64,000 nt of DNA from Epiperipatus broadwayi (Eukaryota; Onychophora; Udeonychophora; Euonychophora; Peripatidae), in NCBI GenBank assembly GCA_028023455.1, contig JAQFVV010000111.1, forward strand, positions 3,581,443 to 3,645,442, in the 5' to 3' direction. Positions 11,615-25,084 of this stretch are shown here, piece after piece. Under the pieces are notes generated by a model, which searched no databases, was not told the DNA's origin, and saw only the letters and a program-made list of their open reading frames with translations. The stretch's first letter is position 1. Each line of letters opens with the position of its first letter. A program made the position numbers and the translations under genes.

Positions 11615-12860
11615 AATCTATCTATCTATCTGTCTGCCTTTTTGTTTATCTATCTAGCTAATTATCTATCTAAATATTTGAAAACCAGGCACTGTTTACA
11701 AACCTGGAGCTTAATTGTAAGTGTAAGGGATTTGAACTCAAATTTTCAAGTATCCTTCAACTATCCACACTATTTCATACAACTAATAAACATGACCACA
11801 CATGTGTAGAAAAAAATAAATAATCACCAATATACGTATTTCGTGCTAAACCAGGCTCATCAGTTGATCCAGTTTATCATCACAAACACACACACACATA
11901 TATATATATATAATCAGTGCTCAGTTTATATTAAGATAGAAAATCTTCATTCTTTAGTGGAAAGGCTTCAATCTACTTGAGGTTAACATGGGCATGGCAA
12001 TAATATTGGCATCAGTATGAGATTTGGGTTTTCATCATCAGATTTTCAATGATATGGATGGTTGAAAATTTGGAGGTTGGAGTATATTGAAGTCTCTCCA
12101 TTAAAGAATGAAGATTTGCTATGTTAATATACACTGAGCACTGATTATATATATATATATGGGATATGATAATCTGGACCAACTGATGAGTGCTGGTTTA
12201 GCATGAATACATATATTGGTGATTATTTATCTTTTCTACATGTGAGTGGTAATGTGTATCAGTTGTATGAGATAATGTGGATAGTTGAAGGGTGCTTGAA
12301 AATCTGAGTTCAAATCCCCTATACTTTTAATTATCTATCTGTATACTCAACTATTTATCAATCTATTTGTCTACTTATTTATCTACAATTTAATCTATTT
12401 CTTTGCTTATCTATCTATTTATCTGTAAGACTATCTTTCTATCTATCCATTTATCTGTTTCTATTTTATAATTATTATTCTGTTAATCTATCAGTTTATG
12501 TAATCTATTTGTCTGCCTCTCAATCTGGTGGCCAATTTGTCAACAAGACTGCCAGTTTTCAGATAATATGTCAGATAGTTCTGTCTGACAATCCTTTAAC
12601 ATAACAAAGTTTGTCTGACTATCTAACAATCTGCATGGGTTTCTATCTTTCTGCTTGGGTGGTTATTCATATGACTGTGTGTTTATTTATGTCATTATCT
12701 GTTTGCTTGTGTCTCTCTGTTTAACTATCTGTCTATTTATTTATTAATCTGTCTGCATAACTTTTTGTCTATCTGTCTATTTATTTGCCTATCTATCTGT
12801 CTTTATATCTATGTATTTTTCTTATTCATTCTTCCACTTTCCTACTTATATTTCCACTTT
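11615..12860. repeat. Decayed TATC-type tetranucleotide domain
   Basis: On both sides of FB-B copy 3 the DNA is an eroded form of the CTAT/CTGT tetranucleotide repeat (TATCTATCTA, TCTGTCTGCC and so on, at about 11,615-11,690 and 12,328-12,860). It reads as the old flank of the long array that follows, with the foldback element inserted into it. Confidence 0.7.
11724..12324. mobile_element. Foldback element FB-B, copy 3 (near full length)
   Basis: The inverted repeat has left end AAGGGATTTGAACTCAAATT and right end AATCTGAGTTCAAATCCCCT. Internal landmarks CATCAGTTGATCCAG, GCTAAACCAG and CAGATTTTCAAT occur in both orientations. It is more diverged from copy 1 than the two arms are from each other, and the arms are interrupted by CA/TA microsatellites (about 11,885 and 12,145). 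Confidence 0.8.
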
Positions 12861-13704
<844 letters not shown>

Positions 13705-14035
13705 ATACTTATCTTATTCATTTATATATTTCCTCATCCATATGCCTATCTATTTATTTCTAATGATATTATAATTATCTCTTTTTTCCCTGTGGCAATT
13801 AAATGTTACAATATATTTGAAAAGAATAAAAAATGTGATTATGCAGTAACATATTTTAAAAAAAAAAAAATAATAAAAAATCTACTTATTTGGATCTAGG
13901 CAGTATTCTGCATCATTGTCAGATATTTAAAGACCTCTAGAATACCTAAGAAGTAGCTAAAAAATAATATGAGAAATCAATCCGTTATTTTATGTTAGAT
14001 GATCATTAATAATATTAAAATTTAAATTTTCAATA
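13705..14035. other. AT-rich DNA, no gene seen
   Basis: Unique-looking sequence follows the tetranucleotide array, with a poly-A run near 13,858. No coding signal. Confidence 0.5.
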
Positions 14036-14039
14036 AAGA

Positions 14040-15425
14040 ATGTATAAAATTTATTCTTAACTTATTACAAGTACTCTCACTTCTGTAATAAATATGTGTA
14101 GTTTGATGTGCAAGAGCTACCAATAAACAATGCTCCACGTAAATAAATGTAAGAAATAGATGGATCATCTATTCTTCAAGCTTAGATGGTAATTAAGCCA
14201 TCATTTAGTAATTTTATTGGAAATAGAGCCTAGTATTTATATAGTAGCTTGATTTTAAATACAGCATGTTTTTCTAAAATTTGAATTGAAATATTAAAGG
14301 ACAAAAATGGAGCCTCAGTTTTAATGACTGCTAATATTAATGCAAAGTTAGTTTTTGTTGAAGTGAAGTGCTGTTAATCATATCTCTCAGAAGTGTAGTT
14401 CACTCCACTTTAATTTTAAAATAAATGAACATATGCATACTTAATATTTATATCAATAAAAACTGACTTTGTATTTATATTGAAACTGCAACTATTTTTG
14501 TACAGCTAGAGGGACACATCACTTGTTTTACTTTTCTAAATACCTTATAACCAGTCTTCCATTGTTTATTTCCTTTTAATATTTTTTCTTACATTAAATT
14601 CTTTAATACTATTTCCATTTCTCAAATATTTTTAGCAATGAAATATTTTTTCTTTTTATTTAAGATTATTTAATCTGATTAATGAATAAACTAATAACCC
14701 TTTCTATTCTGCAATTGCACACACATGCATGCTTATTTCTAATGTGTGTGTTTATTTATTAAATAAATCATTTACACACTGGGAGACAGGTTTAAACTTA
14801 ACTAACATGAAGCAAGCATATTTACTGGTAAATATGCACCAGAAACAGTGCATATCTACCAGTAAATATGCTTGCTTCAATATTAAAAGTATTTAAAATA
14901 CTTATCTTTATCTTGTAATATTTAATTCTATTTTCAGAAAGACACTATATTTAAAATCAGGTTAATAAACAAATATCACATTATATTTTCAAAATTATCA
15001 ATAAATGATTGCTTAATTACCATCTAAACTTGAGGAAGAGGAGATCCATCTATTTCTTGCATTTATTGACATGCTGCAGTTTCATCAAGCTCTCAGAAAT
15101 GTAGGTTACTTCTGTTTAATTTACATATATATTATGCTATGCAAATTTAATATTTATATCTGTAAAAACTGACCTTGTTTTAATATGAGAAGCTGTTAAA
15201 AATGAGATTCTATCTTTGTTCTACAATATTTAATTCTAATTTTAGAAAGAAATATACCATATTTAAATTCAGGCTAATATACAAATATCAAGCTATATTT
15301 CCAAAACACCATTGCATGTATACCACCTAAGCTTATGGAATAGATGGTTCACTTATTTCTTACATTTATTGACATGGAGTATGGTTTATTCATAACTCTC
15401 AGAAATGTAGATATATATAAATTAT
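14040..15425. repeat. Inverted-direct-direct repeat cluster
   Basis: A diverged unit occurs three times: inverted at about 14,090-14,330 (AAATAGATGGATCATCTATT, TTAGATGGTAATTAAGC), and direct at about 14,890-15,110 (GCTTAATTACCATCTAAAC) and about 15,190-15,415 (ATACCACCTAAGCTTATGG). A second unit containing CTCTCAGAA and AAAAACTGAC is shared between about 14,375-14,480 and 15,085-15,195. A compact hairpin with arms ending GAAGCAAGCATATTTACTGG lies at 14,806-14,882. The architecture mirrors the cluster at 4.3-5.1 kb, though the sequences differ. Confidence 0.6.
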
Positions 15426-17380
15426 TATATTTTGCCTTATTTTATAGAAATAAAATCTAGAATCTTGCCAATATGCCATAAAACATTTTAAAAACTTCCC
15501 TTGAAGATATTAAATCTACAAACTCTTAATAAAATCATAAAAGCAATATGTGTTTCAGCTTGAAGGATGTGACTATGTTAAATGATTGCAAAGTCATATC
15601 TTTGTTGGATTGAGCATACAAAGTGAATGAATGGTACAAACAACAAAAGTATGTTGCAGTGAACTTGTTCATAATGTTTATAAGAAACACAAATCCCATA
15701 ATATGTTATAAAGATTATCTGAAAGATATTTTAAAATAGGTGCAATGTTGATTATTCTTATTGAAAACATATGGCTGGTTTGAATACAATGGAAAGATAA
15801 AATTATGGAAAATGTTGAAAAATTTCAAAATGTCTGCTACCAAAGTAATCACAAGATATCACATAAAAATAATAAGGGACAACCTGTGAAATGTATTATT
15901 ATTAAAGTTTATTGATTTTTTTAAATATTTTCTTCTACTATCAGAATGGACATACTAGTTTACTTTATCAGCTGTTTCTAATGGTAATGATAGGAATTGG
16001 TGTGTATAATCATTGCAAAATTCATTGTAACTTTTTTTTCATCTTCCTCTCTCATTCTCTTTCAGGAATTATGATGGTAATACTTGCTTCCAAGTCATTT
16101 TTACTGGATGGATGAGTGAAATTAATTGCTTCCTATCAAAGCTTAACTCTACCAATAATCAATTCACACATAGATGACACCATATTTGATATAAAACCAA
16201 AATAACTGGACAATCAACTTTTTTGGATAATTTTTTTATGCTTTATAATAGCATTTATCAAATAGCTGAAAAGCTTCTGACCGTTTCCCAATGTAAGATT
16301 GCAAAACCTTCTGTTAATATCTCAAGCTAATTTATGGAACTTTGTACATTATATTGGGATATTATTATGTGCTCTACTGTCAGCTGACTAATGATGTTGT
16401 AAGTTGTGAAATAATTCTGAAGAGTAATTGACTAATTCTTTGGGTGTGATGTCATAGTTAGAAGAATTTGTTGGCTGAGTGTAGTTTAAACTTAGTTTAG
16501 AAGTAGTTAATTTATGGTATAATTAGTTTTTGTGATATGCAAATTTAGGTTACCTATTTACATTCACATACTTTTATGATGAATGTCATTCTTATCATGA
16601 TTTATTTTTAAAATTACATAGATTTTAGAGATATAAACGTCAATTAGTAAATTTTTGAATTAGGATAAATTGTTGAAGTTTTATTAATATATCGTAATAA
16701 CAAATTTTAAAACTATTACCAAATGCAAGTGCTTTGGACTGAAGTACCGATAATTAAAAAAAATATTATCAAAATGTCATAGTAAAAAAATCAGAATAAT
16801 TTAAAAGAAGTTTTTTTTAATACAAATATGAAATATAAAAAATAAAATTGTCTTTCAAAAAGTAACATTTAAATTACTGATCAAAAAATGTAAAATAAAA
16901 TTTTTAAATATTTTAAGAAATTTTTATGACAGTTTACTATTTTTTGTATTATCAAATTTTTATAATTATTTTTCTAGCAATAAACCTTTAACGGATAATA
17001 AAATAGTTGATCTCAAAACTTAATTATTATAAAATGAAAATTAAAGTTACTACTCCAATAAAACTATTCGTTTGCTTCTTGTTGTATCGGTTGATAAGCA
17101 CTATACTCTATTAAACTATTGTTAGCTCAACTAGTTAAACTATAAATGAACCAGCTCACAAATATAATAAAATGAAAAAGAATTTCCCATATAAATGCAT
17201 AGAACTTTTGGAAAATTAAAAATGCTGATATCAAATTCAATTGTACCGGCGCATTTTGAGTTAGAAAAGATGCTATGTTACAAATGCATTACCCATGATG
17301 TGTCAGTTTATTACTGTCTCATAAAAATAATGATGTACATGTTGCAAGCAAAAAAAAATCCATAACTATCTATACTGTAT
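15426..17380. other. AT-rich DNA, no gene seen
   Basis: No recognisable coding region. A 67-codon plus-strand frame at 15,912-16,115 shows no domain and lies in ordinary AT-rich sequence. Confidence 0.5.
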
Positions 17381-17384
17381 GTCG

Positions 17385-18730
17385 TTTATCTTGTGAAATG
17401 AAGACAAGCAATTATTGGAATATTTACATCACCCAAAGACACTCCCAACATGCCTTCCAGCATATGCTAAGATGGTTCAATTTCTTATCAGGATATGACT
17501 ATAAGTTTGAATGTATTAAAAGAAAAAGAAAATTTCATGTAGATCTTTAAGTTGGTTACCTGAAAAGAGCTTATGAAAGCTAAAATCTAATAGTGAAGCT
17601 GTTGAAATGATGGATTTGCACCAATAAACAGTAAATATGTTTCTCAGTGGACCATTGATAATTCTGGGTTAATTTCTGGATCCATTTGGGTTGACCAAAT
17701 AAAAATCCAGAAGAGATGCTACTAGCCTGCTGGATACATAGACTAGATCTCTTAATAAAAAAACAGTTGTTTTGTATGGGAATCAAGAGTAATAATTCCT
17801 CCAAGTGGATTTTCTTAAATCCTAAACATTTTGTACAGTGGTCATCTGGAGATCATCAAAATGAAACCCCTGGCTGGATCCTATATCCTGTGGTCTACAT
17901 TGGATACAGACATTAGATCAATGTTGAAACTGTAAAGTAACTCATAAACATGTCATCAAAGAATAAAATGATTCAGTGGTATTAAACTTAAAGGTTCATA
18001 TACAATAGTTAATATTGATCATGCAGATGTTTTTAATAGTTATAGATGTATATTCCAAAGTTTTGAGGTAGTTGAAATACCATCACTTTATGCCACAGTA
18101 TTCATTGAATTACTGAGGCAGCTCATGGTCTTCTCAAAACAATAATGTCAGATAATGGCACAATTTTAACTGCAAGCTTATTCAAACTTTTGTGTAAACA
18201 GTAGTATAGAAAAAGTGCTCAAACTAACATTCATGAGAATTAGTAAGGCTAAGAGTTTTGTTCAAGAGACAAAAAGAGATCACAAAAACATGCAGAGGGT
18301 ATATGAAACACCTACATGACTAAGTTGCTCTTGGAACAGCATACTACTTTGTGGGCAGTTACAAAGCTATTAAACAGGGCTTTAGGTCAAACCTGTCAAT
18401 ACTTAGGCTTAATTAGTATAGTTATGAAAACAGAAATACAATTGCTGAAATGTGAAAGGATATTCAAATCTTATGCCATATGTTTAATAGGACTACCAAA
18501 TGTTTTCAGCAACAATTACAAAAAAAATTAAATACAATAGCTGGACAGACTATTGATGAATAACATTATTACAGATGTTGAGATTAAAAAAAATCCAGAC
18601 TGAAACACCGTACAGCAATGAATTCTTTACCAGACAAGTTAAAGAATCCAGAGAAGGTAAAGATTCAATTGTAATAATGAAAACAGATATAATGATGAAA
18701 CAGGACAAAACAGGAAGCAAGAAGATGACC
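17385..18730 (+). pseudogene. Decayed Ty3/Gypsy pol (RNase H end to integrase)
   Basis: Broken in all frames, this region parallels the better copy at 46-50 kb. Near 17,470 GGTTCAATTTCTTATCAGG matches the end of the RNase H region of that element. At about 18,010-18,030 there is a weak counterpart of the first integrase aspartate (IVNIDHADVF). At about 18,145-18,200 the second aspartate motif is clear (SDNGT followed by a LFK segment). The glutamate motif is not recognisable. The upstream pol (protease, RT) is absent, so the copy is 5'-truncated. It is related to, but well diverged from, the 44.9-50.5 kb element. Mechanism and clade are inferred from that similarity. Confidence 0.7.
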
Positions 18731-19850
18731 TAGACACTTGCCAAGTTATTTTAAGGACTACATACTTTAAAGATAATTTTGACACAGGAAGGAATGTTGT
18801 ACTTCATCCTAATTAATCTAAGCATACTTTCAGATAATAATCTTAAGAACAGATTCCAACTTATAATAAAACTGATAAAACAACAATAGAAGTAAGTAAA
18901 TAGGCAATGGCATAAGCAACCCAGTTGGCAATCTAGGTCAGTGAATCTGATTATTTCCAGTAAGGATAGGGACCTGGATATATATTGAAGTCAATTTGAA
19001 AGAAAAATCAAACCATAGAAACTGTATTTTTATATTGGACAATTTCCATCATCTAATATGTGTGTTGAATGTCTTTAGAAAAGTTTAATTTTAGTTAAAT
19101 ATTCCAAATACATTCAACTGTTAGTAATATCTGTTAGTATATGTGCCAACTGTTAGTAATATCACAACAAACAAATGTTAGTAATATCACAGCAAACAGG
19201 TTAGTATATGCACTAACTGTTAGTAAATATACTAACCTGTTTGCTGTGATATTACTAACATTTGTTTGCTGTGATATTACTAACACTTGGTGCATACACT
19301 AACCTGTTTACTGTGATATTACTAACAGTTGAATGTATTTGGAATATTTAACTAAAATTAAACTTTTCTAAAGACATTCAACACATATATTAGATGATGG
19401 AAATAGTCCAATACAAAAATACAGCTAGAATACCATCAGAACAAACCTTCAGAAAAACCATAGACAACTTTCAGATATTCAGAAAAAACAATCAAAACCT
19501 GTACAAGAAGATAATCTAAACATCCATCAAGCTATCTTTAAAATTATGTACTTCAAAGCTAATTTTACTCAGAGGAGGAAATATTATGAATTTATTCTAA
19601 CTCCACAGAAGCTTGCAATCAAATAATGGACATATTTTACTGTAATATTATCACAATTGGTTTCAACTTACAATGAAACTGACTATTGAAATAATAAAAA
19701 GCAATAAAAGCAGTCAATTGCATAAAAAACCCAAGTGGATATCTTTGTTGCTAGTAAGAACAGAAATCATGCTATATATTGAGACTTACTTGAGAAGGAA
19801 ATCAACAATTTTCAGATTTTAAAGTTACATTAGACAATTATTAGATGTTG
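18721..19850. repeat. Diverged direct duplication of the Gypsy 3' end
   Basis: About 18,721-19,060 and 19,507-19,850 align as direct repeats. Both start GAAGAT-A-C/T-CTA, pass a purine-rich stretch (CAGGAAGGAA and CAGAGGAGGAAA), and share GGCAATGGCATAAGCAACCC / GTCAATTGCATAAAAAACCC and TATATATTGA. They cover the end of pol and the start of a probable 3' LTR. A palindrome sits between and overlaps the first copy. Borders are approximate. Confidence 0.55.
19021..19425. repeat. 400-base palindrome with internal short repeats
   Basis: Arms of roughly 190 bases: left ACTGTATTTTTATATTGGAC, right GTCCAATACAAAAATACAG. Near the apex both arms carry a repeated TTAGTAATATCACA motif (right arm TGTGATATTACTAA), so short tandem units are nested in the long hairpin. 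The left arm is also part of the duplicated Gypsy 3' end, so the right arm is probably an inverted copy of it. Confidence 0.85.
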
Positions 19851-20240
19851 AACAGCATTGCTTACATTGTCCATAGTATTATAGAATGTAGTGAGATGTG
19901 TTGAAGCCTGGAAAAAGAGGCTACTACTACAATCATAATCACACCTGCTCACGAGGCAAGTCACCAATAGGCTGGAAATGTAAGGATCATGAAACAAAAT
20001 CACAGCACTCCTTACCAAATTTTAACTGTATCACTAATTATTAGATGCATAGTTTGCTAACTATAGTGAGTATAAACCATTGTATCTAAATATTTGTGTA
20101 TAGTCTGTATGTAAAATATTGTATATATATTGTACTGTTAGTACACATAATGAAATATTTGTTTACAGAGTTGTATGTTATTATATATATTGTATGGCAA
20201 ATGACATAATAAATATCTTTATATTTGTTTACATAATTGT
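19851..20240 (+). other. Probable Gypsy 3' LTR remainder
   Basis: This follows the duplicated pol end, lacks ORFs, and contains AATAAA near 20,206 within a T/A-rich tract, as expected for the R/U5 side of an LTR. No second LTR copy was found to prove it, so the call is tentative. Confidence 0.35.
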
Positions 20241-20795
20241 GTATCATTTTTAAATGACCAGAAATATAAATGAATATTTATAAGACTTTTACAAATTTGG
20301 TTAATAATTAGTTGATTAATAATGAATGAAAAATTATATAAGTTGATATATATCATTGTATAAAAAAAGGAATGTAATATTCCTTAACATAATGTTATGA
20401 TATAATCAATTGTTTTGTAATGATTGAATTTATATATGAGGATTTTGATTTGTTTTAATTATTTATATTATTATTGTTTGTTTTAATTCCATTATTGGAC
20501 ACTGGATGGTTTTATGTCAGGTGATTCGCTAACATTAAATAAAGTAGTAACATTTGAAAAGGTCACCAAAGCAGATGATAAAAAAAGCTCTTTATATATA
20601 AAATTATTATTTGATTATATAGCTGTTGTAAAGAATTATTATTATTATTTATTATTATTTTGTGGAAGAGCACCATATGGATTTTTATTCCTTTCCAATT
20701 TTGATATGAACATGATTTTTACATAAAATGAAACTTATAAAGGAATATTATTTTTATATACATATATTTATAATAATATAATTTTACACTTTCTT
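20241..20795. other. AT-rich DNA, no gene seen
   Basis: A 70-codon frame at 20,514-20,726 has no recognisable domain and is not supported as a gene. Confidence 0.5.
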
Positions 20796-20799
20796 TTAT

Positions 20800-21420
20800 A
20801 TTATTAAAACAGGCAAAACTCTCTATACATATTACCACTCAGTGCAAGCCAGGGTAATTAATGGATGCCAGAAGGCTTGTGCAAAAAATACCCATCTAGT
20901 GCCTACTCATCTAATATTACCAGACTAGTTTCTGGCTTTTGGCCTTCGTCAGTAAGGAGCTTTGGATCTGAGAGCACTGCACCTAGATCTTAGTATCTAA
21001 TATAACCCTCCAGAAGCCACCTTTTATCTCTACTTAACTACAAAACTATAAGTCTTAAATTGAAAACACTATATTTTAATTCAAGCTTATTAGCTTATAT
21101 AGTCATATAAGTCTGAACTGAGTTCAGTACCTATACATTTTGGGGTCTTTGGTTTTTTAATAACCATAACCACCACTATCCTATTAGGCAGAATTGATTG
21201 TAAACCAATAAACATCCAAGGTTTCTCGCTGACAAAGGCAACAAGTGAGAAAGTAGTCTGGGATATTGGATCAGTAGGCACTAGATGAGGATTTTATGCA
21301 CAACCCTTCTGGCATCCATTGATTACTCTGGCTTGCACTGAATGGCAATACATATAGAGAGTTTTGCTTGTTTTAATAACAGTTATGAGCAAGCATAAGA
21401 AATGGTGATCATGTGATATT
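20800..21420. mobile_element. Foldback element FB-A, copy 2 (most complete)
   Basis: The left end, AAAACAGGCAAAACTCTC, through about 20,905 is matched in reverse complement by about 21,285-21,375 (AGAGTTTTGCTTGTTTT). The arms are therefore at least 100 bases and include CACTCAGTGCAAGCCAG and ATGGATGCCAGAAGG. The body of about 380 bases has no ORF. The right side extends about 45 bases further (AGCAAGCATAAGAAATGGTG) than the left, as in copy 1. It is a non-autonomous inverted-repeat element. Confidence 0.85.
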
Positions 21421-21596
21421 CTTTTATATGTATTATCTGCAATTTAATTTTGATTACATATGGCATGAGAATTATACTGGATTGTAAATATTAGTTGGTG
21501 AGTAATGCCTTAACATAACTATTATATAAATATTTAATTGCAAGGAAATTAAGTGCTTGTGTCATGTGACTTAATTTAATAACCTTGCATTAAAAA

Positions 21597-21765
21597 TATG
21601 ATATAATGAGCATGCATAATAGCCCTTAACAAACTTTTCAGAATATCCATATCCTCATACCAGTTTCTACCTTTAAAACCAAAAGCTAGAACTGGGTCTG
21701 AGGATAGGGATATTGTGAAAAGCTTGTTAAGAATTATTGTCATGCTCATTATATAATATAATATT
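21597..21765. mobile_element. Short hairpin element (MITE-like)
   Basis: The left arm TATAATGAGCATGCATAATA ... ATATCCATATCCTCA is matched in reverse complement by TGAGGATAGGGATAT ... ATGCTCATTATATA. Arms are about 60 bases, with a 40-base loop. No ORF. The flanks are (TA)-rich, so a TA target duplication cannot be proven. Confidence 0.75.
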
Positions 21766-21806
21766 TAAATATATGTATATTGTCTATACTAAACTTAATG
21801 TAATTC

Positions 21807-21939
21807 TAAGGGACTTAAACTCAAACTTTCAAGCTCCCTATATCTATCCCATTTATTTTATGTGTGTATGTGGTCATGTATATCAGTTATATAAGATATA
21901 TTAATAGATGTAGGAATCTTGAAAATTCAAATTCAAATC

Positions 21940-21944
<5 letters not shown>
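21807..21944. mobile_element. Foldback element FB-B, internally deleted (copy 4)
   Basis: The ends AAGGGACTTAAACTCAAACT and AATTCAAATTCAAATCCCTT, plus the sub-terminal GTGGTCATGTATATCAGT segment, identify the family. The central two thirds are missing. A (TA)n tract follows at once. Confidence 0.7.
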
Positions 21945-21977
<33 letters not shown>

Positions 21978-23925
21978 ATGTAAACTATTTTTTAATGAAG
22001 TGTTCAAAATAACAAATATAATTAAAAAAAGACGATATTTGCAAATTAAATTTTAGTCTAGAGAAATTATAAACAACTAATGGGTGATTGCATATATGGT
22101 GGAGAAACTATACAAAGTTTAATTTTAATTGACCAATTTATATAGTAATGGATAATGACCAGAGTGAACACATATAAAAAAACCAAGTTATTCTGCAGAT
22201 TTGGTCATGTTTCCTGATCATTACTTATCTATATTAATACTATTATTAAATGACAAAATAAATAATCTGCTTGGGATTTGAATGAGGAATAACAATAATT
22301 TTAATCAACAAACAGAATGAGAATAATATATAAAAAAATTATACTTACATACTTACGTCTAAATTATATGAAGAGCATGCATGATAGAAAAAACTTTTGT
22401 TGATTTATAATAATCTAATTACCTTTATGTCTCTGTGAACTCATGGTTCATTAGTTTGTGAATGTAGATATATGGCCATTAAAATCATTACTTTTATAAA
22501 TCTGCAAGCAAGTTTCTAATATATTTCTTTTCTTGGTTTGTTTTAATAGTAGTTTAATCCATGAAATTTATCCTATTATTAAGAGTTTCAAAATTATGTA
22601 GATTTATAAATTAATTCATGGAAGAATATTTTCCTTTTGGTAATTTATTATAGGGTACGTATTTTCCCAACAAATATCACATTTTTTTCAGCTTCAGACA
22701 GTAATTAATAGCCCAGAAGAATCAAAGTTAATTTCTAAGGCATTCCTTTGTTTATAGTTTCAGTCAGCTACATCATTGGAAAGATTATATTAAGGTATTC
22801 TGAAGTTTTACATCAGACTGCATTATCAACTTAACCAATCATTACAATTTCTTGACTGCAATCCAAGAGTTTCCAATTGGTTCCCATAGCAATGTTATTA
22901 TAAAACAATTAATTTTATTTTACAAATACAAATTATAATACATTTTTAAAATTCTTTTTTAATTTTTACCGTTTTTATTATTTTAAATTCCTTCATATTT
23001 ATTGATATACATTACTTTTTATATCTTAAAATATATAATAAAAAATGCATATAAAACCCAAGCATGTAAACTCAGTCAGGAAGATTATATTTGCCCCTCC
23101 TCCATTTAAGGAATAAACTAGAGTTGATTTGGTATAAACATTGCTCAATTTTATTTCTACTCTAATTTTTTTTTTAATCTTAAAATAATGTCATGCTTAG
23201 ATGCATTTCTTAAAAATCGAACTTATAAGTTGATATAAATATAAAAACAACAACATTATCCTTGGTCTAGATGACATTTACTAATCTATTACATTGTTAT
23301 GCATATAATTTTTTCCCTTGAATTCCATTAAAATAATTCAATTAAAATTAATTTTTGAACTTGATTATCTACCTGTAGTGTTGAGGTAAACAAAGAATTT
23401 CTCACTGACAATGAATGTACTATGCAACATGAATACCAAGAGTCCTATCCCAAGCACAAATATAATAAAAACCAAACCATATTTAAATGAGCAATATGTT
23501 TAACTAAAGCATTGCTCTACTATGAAACTTAGAGACTAATGCACAATACAGTGTAAGAATTATGCCTGACTCCCTTTTGAGAATTAGAAGCTAATAAACA
23601 TAATACTATGCCTGGCTCACTTTTGAAACTTAAAGACTGATAACTATCAATATAAATTGGTTGGGAACAGAACTATGAACTCTGAAGTATCATGAAAACA
23701 TGCCAAACTTCAAAACAATAAAAACTTTCTCTTCATCATCAATTCATAAAGCAATATGATCAACCATTGATAAATCAATAGAATCAATTTTAGTTCATAT
23801 TATATAGTGGTCATTTTCTAAATCTTAATTTGTCTACTTTTAAAGTCTGTACTACATAATAATTTGTCCATTTTTCTGTATCATGTATTTGTTAACAAGT
23901 CCAGAGTCATCACCTTAGAGACTAT
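21945..23925. other. (TA)n run then AT-rich DNA, no gene seen
   Basis: (TA)n lies at about 21,945-21,976. The rest shows no coding signal, RNA gene or recognised repeat, apart from two similar AT-rich segments near 23,510-23,640 that share GAAACTT-AGAGACT-like text. Confidence 0.45.
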
Positions 23926-23929
23926 CATT

Positions 23930-25070
23930 ATTCATGGAAGGATTAAACTTTGCTTCTCTCTAAATACTTTCTCCCTCACTTGCAATGACCTAAAATATCT
24001 TTTATTTATCACATGGTAAATCTGATTCATCTTTAGAAAAAATAATTTTTATTTATTGTGATTTCTAGCTCTATTTATTACTCTAGTCCTTACATAATAA
24101 GTTCTTGAACTTAATAATTTCTTAAACAATTTACCTAGCTTAATGACTTGCCTTAACTCTGGTTTTTCTTCACTAGTTCTCTAATTTTTAATCTTAGTGA
24201 GTTTCTGGTACTTTTTTATACACCTATCAAATAATATACTATTATACTTAATTCTATTAACTTGATCTTCTTGATCACCTTTTTTTTATATTTAAATAAT
24301 CTAATTCATGTAATAATTAGATATTTTTTCACTTGTATTTTTATTATATGTGCATTCTGGTACACAATTAACTATAATGCAAGCATCACTCTTTAAGGCT
24401 TTTGTGTTAATTCTAAAGTTATTTATACTATCAATATATTGAATATTTTAAACTAATACAGTGGAGCATCTATCATTTGCTTTATCTGTTTCATCTAACT
24501 TACACATATCTACCTCTTGTGGTTTTAAAATTATATTACAATTAGCTTTATCAATTTGCTCATCTGCCACAACATTTTCTTTATTATTATCTCTGGTCTT
24601 ATTTATGAACTGGTCTTTATCATATATTATTTCTGTAAATAAATTTTCCCTTTGTTTTATTATTTCACCTCATCTTTTTACTAGGTCTCCAATTTCTTCA
24701 AATTGTTTTTCAAGTTTTTAATTCAATTCTGTGAACATGTTAATGCTCTTAAATTCTCTCATAGAGACCTTAGTTTTATTTTCCTGAGCTTCTATTTTCA
24801 CTTTAGTTCAGGTAATCACATATAACAATTTATATTAAAATTAGTTATTAATTTTTCTATAAAAATTTAAACAGTCTATATTTAACACTGGAATAAGTTT
24901 TTTTCTTCTTTTATTTATTTGACAACTAGAAAGCTCACTTCTTTTTTCATCATGTAGCCTTTCTATCACTCACTGCATTTTAGTTTTAATGCTCTATTTT
25001 ATTTACCTACTATCATTGCTACCAATCTATTTCTATTAATAAACAAAATAAATTATCAGTCTTCTCATCC
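23930..25070 (-). pseudogene. Decayed coiled-coil reading region, unidentified
   Basis: On the minus strand, about 24,820 down to 24,455 reads as a charged, Glu/Lys-rich, coiled-coil-like peptide (segments such as KLEKQFEEIGDLVKR and FINKTRDNNKENVV) with two internal stops. Further Lys/Arg-rich pieces continue down to about 24,040 (for example LRQVIKLGKLFKKLL). No ATG-initiated ORF of length survives. The composition resembles the intact unknown ORF at 38,810-39,421, but I see no alignable motif. It may be a gag-like gene of an old retroelement; it is a weak call. Confidence 0.3.
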
Positions 25071-25084
25071 CTATACCAATTGAT

